Source: Pelistega sp. (lineage in GTDB: Bacteria > Pseudomonadota > Gammaproteobacteria > Burkholderiales > Burkholderiaceae_B). Taken from it: a stretch of DNA of 64,000 nt. The notes below the pieces were generated by a model. It saw nothing but the letters and a program-made list of their open reading frames with translations, did not search any database and was not told where the DNA came from. The DNA is taken from contig JAUNUI010000001.1 of assembly GCA_030538255.1 (NCBI GenBank), positions 124,001 to 188,000 of the forward strand, read 5' to 3'. Shown piece by piece: positions 49,172 through 59,456 of the stretch (position 1 is its first letter; every line of letters begins with the position of its first letter). The translations under genes and the position numbers were made by a program.

Positions 49172-49802
49172 AGTAGAGTCAACTCGAGCAGGGTGACAAA
49201 TGAAGTATAAACCGAAGAATCGGCACGCAAAGCCTCCATCGCCGAATAAGCAGACAGAGGGTGATAATCCTTCAGAGTGTGGTTTTTATATCGCTATCAT
49301 CAGACAGAAGTAAAGAACAGCACATTCCTTAAAGATTTTTGCCAAGCGCAAAGAAGGGCAATGATTAGCATTATAGATGACAGTGACATGGGCGGCGAAA
49401 ATATCAGATGTATAGGCAGATTTTCGACCTCATTCTAAAGAATTTAGCGGCTAAATATTGCAATAAATGTTGCAATGCGTTAAAGTTTACTTTACCTCTT
49501 TAATAGAGAGGGTTTTGGTTTGCATTAACGCTAGCTTATCCGCTTGCCATTGATTGCGCCTACATGAGAAAAATAGCTATTTTATAGACCACAAGTTTGT
49601 AGAATTGCCTCCATTTCGAACTTTGTTACGTCACATTTGGCGTGTTTGCGCCGACTGATTGATTTCTTATGAAGTCATTTGAAAGGGTTATCAGGTAGAG
49701 TATCTCTGTGAGATACAAAGCGCTGGTAATTGTTTTGGATGTGCATAAGTACCCCAAATACCAATCAATTCTGTCGGGCTAGTTATGAAAGGACATAATA
49801 TT
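49172..49802. other. 631-base regulatory region between yccS-like gene and ilvI
   Basis: No gene. It has to hold the ilv promoter and leader. A tiny frame, MRKIAIL (49564-49587), has two Ile codons and one Leu but is too short to serve as a classic attenuator leader, and I see no terminator hairpin next to it. I do not see a T-box. Confidence 0.5.
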
Positions 49803-51530
49803 ATGGAACTAAATGGCGCCGATATCGTCGTGCGTTGCCTTGCCGAAGAAGGTGTGAAACATGTTTTCGGTTATCCAGGCGGCGCGGTGCTCTACATCTA
49901 CGACGCAATTCACAAACAGAAAGATTTCGAACATATTTTAGTACGACATGAGCAGGCCGCTGTTCATGCTGCTGATGCCTATTCGCGCTCATCCGATAAG
50001 GTTGGTGTATGTCTTGTGACTAGCGGTCCAGGCCTCACTAACGCCGTAACCGGTATCGCGACTGCCTACACAGACTCAATTCCTATGGTGATTCTGAGTG
50101 GTCAGGTATCGAGCAAAGTGATCGGCGAAGATGCCTTCCAAGAATGTGATGCGGTAGGAATTACACGTCCTTGCGTAAAACACAACTTCTTGGTGCGTGA
50201 TGTGAAAGAACTTGCTGATACCATGCGCAAAGCTTTCTATATCGCTAAGACAGGCCGTCCAGGCCCCGTGCTTGTGGACATTCCGAAAGACGTCTCCATG
50301 ACGATGTGCAAATACACGCCACCGAAAGGTGAAGTGAAGATGCGCTCTTACGCGCCAGTAACTAAGGGTCATAGCGGTCAAATTAAGAAAGCCGCACAGC
50401 TTTTAGCGCATGCTTCGCGTCCTATGATTTACACCGGTGGTGGTGTTATTTTATCGGACTCTTCTGCTGAAGTAACCGAGTTGGTTGAATTATTAGGTGC
50501 GCCTTGCGTGAATACCTTGATGGGTCTTGGTGGCCTGAGCGCGAACAATGAACACTACCTGGGTATGCCAGGTATGCACGGTACTTACGAAGCCAATATG
50601 GCGATGCATAATAGCGATGTGATCATTGCTGTGGGCGCCCGCTTTGACGACCGTGTAGTGAGTAATCCTAAGCACTTCATGTCAGTGCCTCGTAAAGTGA
50701 TTCATATTGACGTGGATCCATCGTCTATTTCTAAGCGTGTACGCACCGATGTACCGATTGTAGGTAATGTGAAGGACGTGTTGCTCGACTTAAATGAGCA
50801 ATTACGTGAGATGGGGGATCTACGCAAAACTAATGCAAAACCCCTGAAAGCATGGTGGGATCAAATTAACGAATGGCGTGCGCGCAACTGCCTAGCTTAT
50901 GATAAGACCCGTGATGATGTGATTAAGCCGCAATACGTGGTTGATAAGCTATGGGAAGTGACGGAAGGGAATGCCTTCGTGACTTCTGATGTGGGTCAAC
51001 ACCAGATGTGGGCAGCACAATATTATCGCTTTAACCAACCACGTCGTTGGATTAACTCAGGTGGCTTAGGCACCATGGGTGTGGGTTTGCCATATGCCAT
51101 GGGTGTACAGAAAGCCAATCCAGGCGCTGATGTTGCGGTGATTACGGGTGAGGGTTCCATTCAGATGAATATTCAAGAATTGGCAACCTGTAAACAATAC
51201 GGTTTTACACCGAAAATTATTTGCTTAAACAACCGTTATCTAGGTATGGTTCGTCAATGGCAAGAATTAGAGTATGAGAAGCGTTACTCAGAATCGTATA
51301 TGGATTCACTACCAGACTTCGTGAAGTTGGTGGAAGCTTATGGTCACGTCGGTATTCAAGTCGAGAAAAAAGAGGATGTTGAGCCAGCATTACGCGATGC
51401 TTTTGGCAAATACAAAGATCGTCTGGTTTTCTTGAACATTATCACTGATCGCGAAGAGAACGTATGGCCTATGATTCAGGCTGGCAAAGGCATGACCGAC
51501 ATGTTGTTAGGTCCAGCAGGTTCATTGTAG
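49803..51530 (+). CDS. ilvI: Acetolactate synthase large subunit
   Basis: 575 residues from ATG 49803, with AAAGGA 8 bases upstream; ATG 49785 is in frame but weaker. It uses thiamine diphosphate (TPP) to make acetolactate or acetohydroxybutyrate, the first common step to valine, leucine and isoleucine. The active-site Glu is in VRHEQAAVHAADAYSR; the FAD region and the TPP-binding GEGSIQMNIQELATCKQYGF are present. GEGS in place of GDGS is the usual betaproteobacterial form. First gene of ilvI-ilvH-ilvC. Confidence 0.96.
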   Translation: MELNGADIVVRCLAEEGVKHVFGYPGGAVLYIYDAIHKQKDFEHILVRHEQAAVHAADAYSRSSDKVGVCLVTSGPGLTNAVTGIATAYTDSIPMVILSGQVSSKVIGEDAFQECDAVGITRPCVKHNFLVRDVKELADTMRKAFYIAKTGRPGPVLVDIPKDVSMTMCKYTPPKGEVKMRSYAPVTKGHSGQIKKAAQLLAHASRPMIYTGGGVILSDSSAEVTELVELLGAPCVNTLMGLGGLSANNEHYLGMPGMHGTYEANMAMHNSDVIIAVGARFDDRVVSNPKHFMSVPRKVIHIDVDPSSISKRVRTDVPIVGNVKDVLLDLNEQLREMGDLRKTNAKPLKAWWDQINEWRARNCLAYDKTRDDVIKPQYVVDKLWEVTEGNAFVTSDVGQHQMWAAQYYRFNQPRRWINSGGLGTMGVGLPYAMGVQKANPGADVAVITGEGSIQMNIQELATCKQYGFTPKIICLNNRYLGMVRQWQELEYEKRYSESYMDSLPDFVKLVEAYGHVGIQVEKKEDVEPALRDAFGKYKDRLVFLNIITDREENVWPMIQAGKGMTDMLLGPAGSL

Positions 51531-51539
51531 GAGAGCAAC

Positions 51540-52031
51540 ATGAAACATATTCTATCGGTTTTATTGGAAAATGCCCCCGGCGCCTTATCGCGTGTTGTTG
51601 GTTTATTCTCTGCTCGCGGTTATAACATTGAATCCTTAACCGTTGCGCCAACTGAGGATGATACCTTATCGCGTATGACCATCATGACCACAGGCTCAGA
51701 TGATGTCATTGAACAAATTACGAAACACTTAAATCGCTTAGTTGATGTGGTGAAAGTAGTTGACCTCACTGAAGGTTCGCACGTTGAGCGTGAGTTAATG
51801 CTCATTAAAGTGCGTGCAGTCGGTAAGGAGCGTGACGAAGTGATGCGTATGACGGATATTTTCCGTGGTCATATTGTTGACGTAACGGATAAATCATATA
51901 CCGTTGAAATCACGGGTGACCAAGCAAAAATTGAGGCCTTTATCAGCAGTATCGATAAAAGTGCCATTCTCGAGACGGTGCGAACCGGAGTTTCGGGTAT
52001 TGGGCGTGCAGAACGCATTTTGAAACTGTAA
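51540..52031 (+). CDS. ilvH: Acetolactate synthase regulatory (small) subunit
   Basis: 163 residues, the normal IlvH length. It confers valine feedback inhibition. The ACT domain has LLENAPGALSRVVGLFSARG and YNIESLTVAPTEDDTLSRMT; the second half, HVERELMLIKVRAVGKERDE, is the C-terminal activation domain. The gap to ilvI is 9 bases with AGGAG. Confidence 0.97.
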   Translation: MKHILSVLLENAPGALSRVVGLFSARGYNIESLTVAPTEDDTLSRMTIMTTGSDDVIEQITKHLNRLVDVVKVVDLTEGSHVERELMLIKVRAVGKERDEVMRMTDIFRGHIVDVTDKSYTVEITGDQAKIEAFISSIDKSAILETVRTGVSGIGRAERILKL

Positions 52032-52075
52032 TTCGGTAAAATAACCGCTGATTACGCAATAATAAACATTTTTAA

Positions 52076-53110
<1,035 letters not shown>

Positions 53111-53122
53111 GAGTAGGATTTT

Positions 53123-53198
53123 CAATAATACGAAGGTGTATTATTGAACACACTCTGAATTCAGTAAGACCCCTGTTTAGTGCAGGGGTTTTTCTATT
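53123..53198 (+). terminator. Terminator of ilvIHC
   Basis: CAATAATAC pairs with GTGTATTATTG (53123-53146), then ACCCCTG (53168-53174) pairs with CAGGGGT (53182-53188) around TTTAGTG, followed by T-rich sequence. The second hairpin is the intrinsic terminator. Confidence 0.8.
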
Positions 53199-53251
53199 TT
53201 AAGGCGCTACTTTGGTTCAAGTGCTTAATGATTCGCTTTATTGTGTCGCTT

Positions 53252-53359
53252 TGTTGAGTTGCTTGTTGAGGCACTTATTGAGTCGCTTAGCTATTCGGGC
53301 AGAGTAAAGCATTGATATTCTGTGCGCATGTTGAGTTGCCTGTTGAGGTCTTATTGAGC
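53252..53359. repeat. Dispersed direct repeat TGTTGAGTTGCYTGTTGAGG
   Basis: TGTTGAGTTGCTTGTTGAGG at 53252 and TGTTGAGTTGCCTGTTGAGG at 53329, each followed by a block ending TTATTGAG. Two copies, 77 bases apart, in the spacer between ilvC and the binding-protein gene. Confidence 0.75.
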
Positions 53360-53471
53360 AACTTGCCATAGTGAGCCGTGAGCGTTGAATTTATGGGTTT
53401 TTAAGCCTTAGCTGGTGATGGTGTTTATACATACTTCGGTGGTTTATTCTTCTTCTTTTAGGTAGACAAAA

Positions 53472-54254
53472 ATGAAATTAAAATCACTGGTGTTAGCAAG
53501 TTTATTAGGTTTGGCAACATTATCGGGAGCGGCTCAGGCGGAGACCTTGAAGATGGGGGTTGAGGCTATGTTCCCTCCATTTGAAAGTAAAGATGCTAAC
53601 GGCAAGCTGGTTGGCTTTGATATTGAATTAGGCGATGCGGTCTGCGCCAAGTTGCAAGTGAAGTGTGAATGGGTAGAAAGTAGTTTTGATGGCTTAATCC
53701 CAGCATTGAATGCGCGTAAATTTGACTTTATCAACTCGGCCATGAATATTACTGAGCCACGTGCTAAAGTGATTGATTTTACCGTACCTATCTATAATGT
53801 GCCCTCACAATTGGTGGCCAAGAAGGGTTCTCCCATTGAGTCGAATGTAGAGAGCCTTAAAGCACATAATGTTACTGTGGGCGTGTTACAAGGTTCTGCA
53901 CAAGAAACCTATGCGCGCAAATACTGGCAGCCTGCAGGTGTGAAAGTCACTTCGTATGCGAATCAAGATCAAGTATTTGCCGACTTAAGCAGTGGTCGTA
54001 TTGAAACTTCATTCCAAAAAACACCGAGTGCCGTTGACGGTTTCTTAAGTAAACCCGAAGGTAAGGACTTCGCCTTGGTGCCTGGTTTTGTTGAAGAAGA
54101 GCATGTCTTAGGTGTGGGAACCGGCTTTGGTATTCGTAAGGACAACACCGAGTTGAAAGAGCGCCTTGATAAAGCGATTGCCGAGTTAAAACAAGAAGGC
54201 TTTATCTCAGAGTTATCTAAGCGTTACTTTAATGCGGATTGGGTCGCTAAATAA
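53472..54254 (+). CDS. Amino-acid ABC transporter periplasmic binding protein (SBP_bac_3)
   Basis: 260 residues. The signal peptide ends GAAQA-ETLK. The family-3 core is clear: LKMGVEAMFPPFESKDANGK, LVGFDIELGDAVCAKLQVKC and DFINSAMNITEPRAKVIDF. Closest types bind lysine/arginine/ornithine or histidine. Permease and ATPase genes are not adjacent, so it works with components encoded elsewhere. It precedes an aminotransferase gene by 80 bases and may share its transcript; a methionine or related ligand is only a guess. Confidence 0.9.
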   Translation: MKLKSLVLASLLGLATLSGAAQAETLKMGVEAMFPPFESKDANGKLVGFDIELGDAVCAKLQVKCEWVESSFDGLIPALNARKFDFINSAMNITEPRAKVIDFTVPIYNVPSQLVAKKGSPIESNVESLKAHNVTVGVLQGSAQETYARKYWQPAGVKVTSYANQDQVFADLSSGRIETSFQKTPSAVDGFLSKPEGKDFALVPGFVEEEHVLGVGTGFGIRKDNTELKERLDKAIAELKQEGFISELSKRYFNADWVAK

Positions 54255-54334
54255 TTCGTGAAGAATTTGATTATCCATGACCTGGATGTTAAATCTAGGC
54301 GTGGATTACTTATTTTAATTTTTAAATAATAGCT

Positions 54335-55480
54335 ATGCAGATTTGTTCTAAACTTCCATCCGTTGGTACTACCATCTTCGCGCGAATTGATGCGCTGTTC
54401 CGTCACTATCCTGATGTGGTCGGCTTGTCCCAAGGGGCACCCAACTTTATGCTCAGTCCTGAGATGCTGGATGGTGTCTATCAAGCAATGCAGGCCGGGC
54501 ATAATCAATATGCACCCATGATAGGGATCGAATCATTGCGCCAAGGTATGGTCGATAAGATTGAACGACTCTATGGCCACTCCTATGATGTGGACAATGA
54601 AATCACGATTATGCCCAGTGCGAGTGAAGCCTTATTCAGTAGTATTGCAGGCTTAGTCCATCCTGGTGATGAAGTGATTTATTTTGAGCCCTCTTTTGAT
54701 AGCTATGCGCCGATGGTGGAGTTGCAAGGCGCGCAGGCGATTGCCTTGAAACTACGCTTACCCGATTTCTCCATTGATTGGGATGAGGTCAAGAGTAAGC
54801 TAAGTCCTCGTACCCGCATGATTATTTTGAACTCACCGCATAATCCTAGCGGTAGTATCTTAAGTGAGGCAGATATTTCAGCGCTACAAGAGATAACGAG
54901 GGACACGAATATCATTATTCTTTCCGATGAAGTGTATGAACATATGGTGTTTGATGGGGAAATCCATCGCTCCATGTCACGTTATCCGGAGTTGGCCGCG
55001 CGTTCTATTGTAGTGACATCATTTGGTAAGACCTATCAGGTGACTGGCTGGCGTGTGGGTTGCTGTGTAGCGCCAGCCGCCTTAATGAAAGAGATTCGCT
55101 TGGTTCATCAATTCGTGATGTTCTCAGCGGATACACCGATGCAATATGCCCTAGCAGAAATTCTCAAGAAACCTGAGCGTTATTTACAGCTAGGTGGATT
55201 ATTTCAAGCCAAGCGCGATTTATTATTGCAAGGCTTGGCAGGTTCGCGCTTTGAGCCTATACCGTCGCGCGGCGGCTTCTTTCAACTTTTACGCTTTGAT
55301 CACTTCAAATCAGTCAGCGATATGGCGATGGTGGAATATCTCTTGGCTGAGCATGGCGTAGGGGTGATTCCAGTCTCCGCTTTCTATCGTGAGCCGATTG
55401 AGACGGGTCTAATCCGTTGCACCTTTGCTCGTGATGATGCGACTATTCTTAAGGGGGCGGCTCGCTTGGCTGGGGCTTAG
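54335..55480 (+). CDS. Aminotransferase class I/II, methionine-type (YbdL-like)
   Basis: 381 residues. The PLP lysine is in SFGKTYQVTGWRVG and the NSPHNPSGS loop binds PLP. The start KLPSVGTTIFARIDALFRHY and GLSQGAPNF are typical of YbdL/kynurenine-type transaminases; E. coli YbdL uses methionine best. A [17 protein letters not shown] role is likely but not shown. Spaced 80 bases after the binding-protein gene; a terminator lies 180 bases downstream. Confidence 0.9.
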   Translation: MQICSKLPSVGTTIFARIDALFRHYPDVVGLSQGAPNFMLSPEMLDGVYQAMQAGHNQYAPMIGIESLRQGMVDKIERLYGHSYDVDNEITIMPSASEALFSSIAGLVHPGDEVIYFEPSFDSYAPMVELQGAQAIALKLRLPDFSIDWDEVKSKLSPRTRMIILNSPHNPSGSILSEADISALQEITRDTNIIILSDEVYEHMVFDGEIHRSMSRYPELAARSIVVTSFGKTYQVTGWRVGCCVAPAALMKEIRLVHQFVMFSADTPMQYALAEILKKPERYLQLGGLFQAKRDLLLQGLAGSRFEPIPSRGGFFQLLRFDHFKSVSDMAMVEYLLAEHGVGVIPVSAFYREPIETGLIRCTFARDDATILKGAARLAGA

Positions 55481-55527
55481 CCTTTAATGTGCACGTAAGC
55501 GAGGAAATAATTAGCACCTTAACTAAG

Positions 55528-55641
55528 GCATCATTAGAGCTTAGGCTAATAGATAATTAACGCATTGATTAATAAATAATTTGAGCTTAAACTAAGGAAT
55601 TATTAACATGTCAGCTGAAGCATCATTAGAGCCTAGGCTGA
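55528..55641. repeat. Direct repeat GCATCATTAGAGCYTAGGCTRA
   Basis: A 22-base word occurs at 55528-55549 and 55620-55641 with two differences, in the spacer after the aminotransferase gene. A 48-codon frame at 55607 runs through the terminator below and is not credible. Confidence 0.7.
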
Positions 55642-55660
55642 GTCACAAAAACAATTCTAG

Positions 55661-55706
55661 GCGCCGTCTGCTGAGTGAATACTTAAGCAGACGGCGCTAT
55701 TTTATT
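55661..55706 (+). terminator. Intrinsic terminator after the aminotransferase gene
   Basis: GCGCCGTCTGCT (55661-55672) pairs with AGCAGACGGCGC (55686-55697), then TATTTTATT. A 12-bp perfect stem. Confidence 0.85.
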
Positions 55707-55833
55707 ATCATGCAAGCATTTTATCGCTGCATCGGCATGCTAAAAACATAAGCAAAATTATTTTCGCTGGCATCTTCGTCTGCAACTAATCCCCTGGCAA
55801 AAAAATTAATGACTGTTGTCTGCAACCATCAAT

Positions 55834-55848
55834 TTCCACTATGCAGAC
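55834..55848. promoter_or_regulatory. Imperfect copy of the TTCCGC-N3-GCAGAA dyad
   Basis: TTCCACTATGCAGAC has 10 of 12 arm bases of the motif at 55943 and lies 109 bases upstream of it, in the porin promoter region. Confidence 0.5.
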
Positions 55849-55942
55849 AAAAAACATTAGGTGTTATTACTAGTGTTTTAGTAACTCTCTGTTATTTTTA
55901 GTAAATATTATGTAATATGATTTCGTGATATTGGAAATTAAT

Positions 55943-55957
55943 TCCGCATGGCAGAAA
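55943..55957. promoter_or_regulatory. Palindromic operator candidate upstream of the porin gene
   Basis: TTCCGCATGGCAGAA, an inverted repeat (TTCCGC / GCAGAA), 96 bases before the porin ATG. Near-identical words lie at 60869-60883 and 60684-60698. Shared control with the Bug/liv region is implied. Confidence 0.65.
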
Positions 55958-56052
55958 TTAGTAGGAGTAAAGCAATGTCTTGGATTTCTCCTAAGTTTTA
56001 AAAAATTATTGCGTAATCACATACATACTTTTTAATATGGAGACAGTTTGTA

Positions 56053-57240
56053 ATGAAAAAAATTAGTTTGGCGGTATTGGCGGTAATGGCCCCAGCAGCT
56101 GCATTTGCCAGCTCATCAGTGACACTCTATGGTCTAGTGGATGGTGGGTATTATTACAAAAACCAGAAAACGACATTTTCCGGTGACCCAGGTGCAACGC
56201 AGGGTAGCATTGAGCAGCGCACAGTCGGTTTTCGTAATGGATTGCGCAATGGTAACCGCTGGGGCTTGAAAGGCGTCGAGGATTTAGGTAATGGAACCAG
56301 CGCTATCTATACTCTTGAAAGTGGTTTTAATTTAGGCGACGGTCAGTCATTACAAGGTGGTCGTTTGTTTGGTCGTCAAGCATTTGTCGGTTTAACTGGT
56401 GAGAGCTGGGGTACTTTCACGATTGGTCGTCAATACAATACGTCGGATGTATTTCTACAACCGATAGACCCATTCGGTCATAATGGTTGGCAGTCTTCTA
56501 CGCATAGCGGTTTTAATACATCGCATTCATATCGCTACGATAATGCAGTGAAATATGCCTCACCGAATTTATCAGGTTTTCGCTTTATTGTCGGTGGATT
56601 CTTTGAGAACACCAAAGTAGACACGGATATTAATGGCGCTAAAGATACCGGTAAAGATCGCTTCGGTGGTTTGATGGCAGGTTTAGGCTATCGTAGCGGT
56701 CCAATTAATATTGGCGCGACGTTCGACTATGTTGATCAGAAAACTGAGAATATGGCGGGTAAGACAGATGTCAGTACCAAAACCAAGCAATGGAATTTGG
56801 GTATGACCTACGACTTTGATGTGGCGAAACTTCATTTAATGTATGGCCATCAACGTGATGGTACCTTTTTTGGTATCGGTTTAGCGAATGATATCCTAAA
56901 TCCACAAGGTGTGCGTACTTTAGCCCGTCAGATGAACAGTGATGGTTTCCGTCAACAATCTTGGTTGGCAGGCGTAACTGTACCTGTATCGCAATCAGGT
57001 CAGGTGATCTTCTCATATCAAGGCAATTCCATTAAAAATAATGAGGCTGCAGGTTTAGAGGATGCTCGTATCAAGTCGCATATCTTTAGCTTAGGTTATG
57101 TTCATAATCTTTCTAAGCGTACAAATATGAATATCATTGCCTCTCACGGTACTTCAAAGTTGAAGTTTAATGATGCATTAAGTCAGCAACGTAAAGTGAA
57201 GTCGACTGATATTCAGTTAGGTTTGCAGCATCGCTTCTAA
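56053..57240 (+). CDS. Trimeric outer-membrane porin (Gram-negative porin family)
   Basis: 395 residues. The signal peptide MKKISLAVLAVMAPAAAFA-SSSVT is followed by the first strand VTLYGLVDGGYYY, typical of Burkholderiales porins. Later blocks include NRWGLKGVEDLGNGTSAIYT and FGRQAFVGLTGESWGTFTIG. The final strand, DIQLGLQHRF, ends in the C-terminal Phe needed for outer-membrane insertion by BAM. It forms a general diffusion pore; selectivity is unknown. Monocistronic with a terminator at 57277. Confidence 0.95.
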   Translation: MKKISLAVLAVMAPAAAFASSSVTLYGLVDGGYYYKNQKTTFSGDPGATQGSIEQRTVGFRNGLRNGNRWGLKGVEDLGNGTSAIYTLESGFNLGDGQSLQGGRLFGRQAFVGLTGESWGTFTIGRQYNTSDVFLQPIDPFGHNGWQSSTHSGFNTSHSYRYDNAVKYASPNLSGFRFIVGGFFENTKVDTDINGAKDTGKDRFGGLMAGLGYRSGPINIGATFDYVDQKTENMAGKTDVSTKTKQWNLGMTYDFDVAKLHLMYGHQRDGTFFGIGLANDILNPQGVRTLARQMNSDGFRQQSWLAGVTVPVSQSGQVIFSYQGNSIKNNEAAGLEDARIKSHIFSLGYVHNLSKRTNMNIIASHGTSKLKFNDALSQQRKVKSTDIQLGLQHRF

Positions 57241-57276
57241 ACCAAAACTATCATAACCGTAGATGATAGTGATGGG

Positions 57277-57306
57277 AACAGGCTCAGTATTGAGCCTGTT
57301 TTTTTG
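57277..57306 (+). terminator. Intrinsic terminator of the porin gene
   Basis: AACAGGCTCA (57277-57286), loop GTAT, TGAGCCTGTT (57291-57300), then T run. Confidence 0.9.
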
Positions 57307-57323
57307 CGAGCTAAAGATTCGCT

Positions 57324-57428
57324 GTGCAGTGTTGCTGCAAGCTTGAGGAGCTAGAGTTGTGCAGTGTTGCTGCAAGCTTGATGAGCTAGAGCCGTGCAGT
57401 GTTGCTGCAAGCTTGAGGAGCTTAAGAT
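57324..57428. repeat. Three tandem copies of a 35-bp repeat after the porin gene
   Basis: GTGCAGTGTTGCTGCAAGCTTG starts at 57324, 57359 and 57394, a period of exactly 35, with few differences between units. It is unrelated in sequence to the 35-bp repeat at 3404. Confidence 0.85.
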
Positions 57429-57457
57429 ATGATGGGCCAGATGTTCGGTACGCTGAG

Positions 57458-57495
57458 AGCCTCTAGGCTTAAGCACTAGGCTAAGCCTAGAGGCT
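57458..57495. terminator. Strong 14-bp hairpin between porin and acyl-CoA dehydrogenase genes
   Basis: AGCCTCTAGGCTTA (57458-57471) pairs perfectly with TAAGCCTAGAGGCT (57482-57495). No poly-T follows on either strand, so it may block transcription or stabilise a 3' end rather than act as a full terminator. Confidence 0.6.
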
Positions 57496-57534
57496 TCAGT
57501 TAAAACAAGCTGATCTTGCCATAAACGCGATGAC

Positions 57535-59385
57535 TTAGTACGTCGGCCATGGTTCGCTAAGCAAGTGATTAATTTTGCGATTATTTAATTGCATGAGTTT
57601 GGTACGAGCAAGCGGCAATTCAGTATGGAAAAACCATTGACAGGTACGTAACTTAGCTTGGTAAAAATCTACTTGCTGAGCCGAGAGAGGAGGCGATTTG
57701 CTTGAAGACTCTTCCTGGGCATTAAGTTTACTGTGCGCGACATTCGCTTGCATTAACCATAGCCATGCCATGGTATGGTGGCCAAACGCGTCAAGATAGG
57801 TAAATGAGTTGGCGCTGGCTTGGGATATGTCTTGTTTACCCCAGTTCGTGAGCATGTGGCTAGTTTCAATCAGTTCTGACCATGCCTCTTGGAGTGTCTT
57901 CGCTAGACTATGCAGCTCATGTGTATCCGCTTGTGCTAAGGTCTGCTCAATGCTTGCTGTGACTCGAGAGTGTAGAAGCGTTAAAGCAGAGCCATCAGCT
58001 AAGTTCACTTTGCGTAATAATAGATCAAGGCTTTGAATCCCGTGTGTGCCTTCATGAATTGGATTTAAGCGATTATCACGGTAGAACTGTTCTACAGGGT
58101 ACTCGCGGGTGTAACCATAACCGCCATGAATTTGGATGGCTAGGCTATTGGCTTCAAGACAATACTGCGCCGGCCATGTTTTCACAATCGGTGTTAATAA
58201 AGATAGCAGCAGTGAGGCCTGTGCTTTCGCCTCATGGTCAGTTTGTGTTTTACTTTCATCAGCAAGCCAAGCGGCATATAAGCACAATAACAATGCGCCT
58301 TCAACATAAGCTTTCTGCGTCATGAGCATGCGGCGTATATCAGCGTGTTGGATAATCGGCACTTGTGATTGTGAGCTATCTTTATTATCAATCGGCCGGC
58401 CTTGTGTGCGCTCTTTCGCATAATTGATTGAATGTAGATAGGCGGTGTAGCCAAGCATCGTTCCCCCCATACCAACACCAATCCGTGCTTCGTTCATCAT
58501 ATGGAACATGCAATTTAAACCTTTGCCAGCCTCACCAATCAATTCTCCATAGCATGCCTCATACTCTCCAAAGCTTAAAATGGTGGAGGTGGTTCCTCGA
58601 TAGCCCATTTTGTGGATAAGGCCGCTGAGCAGCACGTCATTGCGCTCGCTTACTTGGCCGTGTGCATCAACGCGATATTTAGGAACTAAAAATAAAGACA
58701 GCCCTTTAGCGCCAGCGGGTGCGCCAGCAATGCGAGCGAGTACGAGGTGAACAATGTTTTCACTGAGATTGTGGTCGCCGGCGGAAATAAAGATTTTCTG
58801 CCCTTTGAGTAGATAAGACCCGTCAGCTTGTGGGTAGGCGGTCGTATGTAAATCGGGCACTGATGAGCCTGCATGTGGCTCAGTAATGGCCATGGTGCCA
58901 AGCCACTTGCCTTGCAGTAAATTAGGCAAATAGCGCTGCTTCTGCTGTTCACTGCCATAGGTGCGAATTAAGTTAGCATTCGCCGCGGTTAAGAAGCAGT
59001 AGGCTGAGGTGGCAATATTTGCTGAACGAAAAAGCGCTAAGCAAGATTGTGCGACTGTAATGGGTAATTGCATCCCATCGAGTTCATAATCATGGGTCGC
59101 CGATAAAAAACCTGCTTGGGCGAAGGCCAGGATGGCTTGTTTGACCTCTTCGATGATCTGCACAGATTGACCATCAAACTTAGGCTCGTTCTCATCGGCA
59201 TAGCGGTTATGCGGTAAGAATAACTCGGTGGCAATTTTTTCAGCAGTATCAATGGCGGAAATAAATGTCTCTTTCGAATGATCGCTATAGCGATCTCTTT
59301 GGGTTAGTTGTTCAATATTTAAAACATCAAATAAGATGAACGCTAAATCATCGCGATCAATTAACGTCGAGGCAATGCTACTCAT
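57535..59385 (-). CDS. Acyl-CoA dehydrogenase, large (DmdC-like, about 600 residues)
   Basis: 616 residues from ATG 59385, with AAGGAC 7 bases upstream; a longer frame to 59442 is less likely. It oxidises an acyl-CoA with FAD. GTMAITEPHAGSSVPDLHTT, KIFISAGDHNLSENIVHLVL and the Glu-bearing RLNPIHEGTHGIQSLDLLLR are the family marks; the size and the extra C-terminal helical domain fit the subfamily with 3-methylmercaptopropionyl-CoA dehydrogenase (DmdC) and related enzymes. The substrate is not readable. It follows the Bug receptor gene on the same strand (71-base gap), and the pair faces the liv operon. Confidence 0.9.
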   Translation of the reverse strand: MSSIASTLIDRDDLAFILFDVLNIEQLTQRDRYSDHSKETFISAIDTAEKIATELFLPHNRYADENEPKFDGQSVQIIEEVKQAILAFAQAGFLSATHDYELDGMQLPITVAQSCLALFRSANIATSAYCFLTAANANLIRTYGSEQQKQRYLPNLLQGKWLGTMAITEPHAGSSVPDLHTTAYPQADGSYLLKGQKIFISAGDHNLSENIVHLVLARIAGAPAGAKGLSLFLVPKYRVDAHGQVSERNDVLLSGLIHKMGYRGTTSTILSFGEYEACYGELIGEAGKGLNCMFHMMNEARIGVGMGGTMLGYTAYLHSINYAKERTQGRPIDNKDSSQSQVPIIQHADIRRMLMTQKAYVEGALLLCLYAAWLADESKTQTDHEAKAQASLLLSLLTPIVKTWPAQYCLEANSLAIQIHGGYGYTREYPVEQFYRDNRLNPIHEGTHGIQSLDLLLRKVNLADGSALTLLHSRVTASIEQTLAQADTHELHSLAKTLQEAWSELIETSHMLTNWGKQDISQASANSFTYLDAFGHHTMAWLWLMQANVAHSKLNAQEESSSKSPPLSAQQVDFYQAKLRTCQWFFHTELPLARTKLMQLNNRKINHLLSEPWPTY

Positions 59386-59456
59386 TGTCTGTCCTTGTCT
59401 GCGTTGAACTCCTCCATACCTAAGAGGCGAAGAGGAGTTCATTCATTATGTATAAA

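Noticed and set aside
49564-49587. Mini-frame MRKIAIL upstream of ilvI as attenuator leader peptide
   Set aside because: Only two Ile and one Leu codons, no paired terminator/antiterminator found, and no clear ribosome site.
55607-55753. 48-codon frame MSAEASLEPRLSHKN... after the aminotransferase gene
   Set aside because: It passes through a perfect terminator hairpin and half of a direct repeat.
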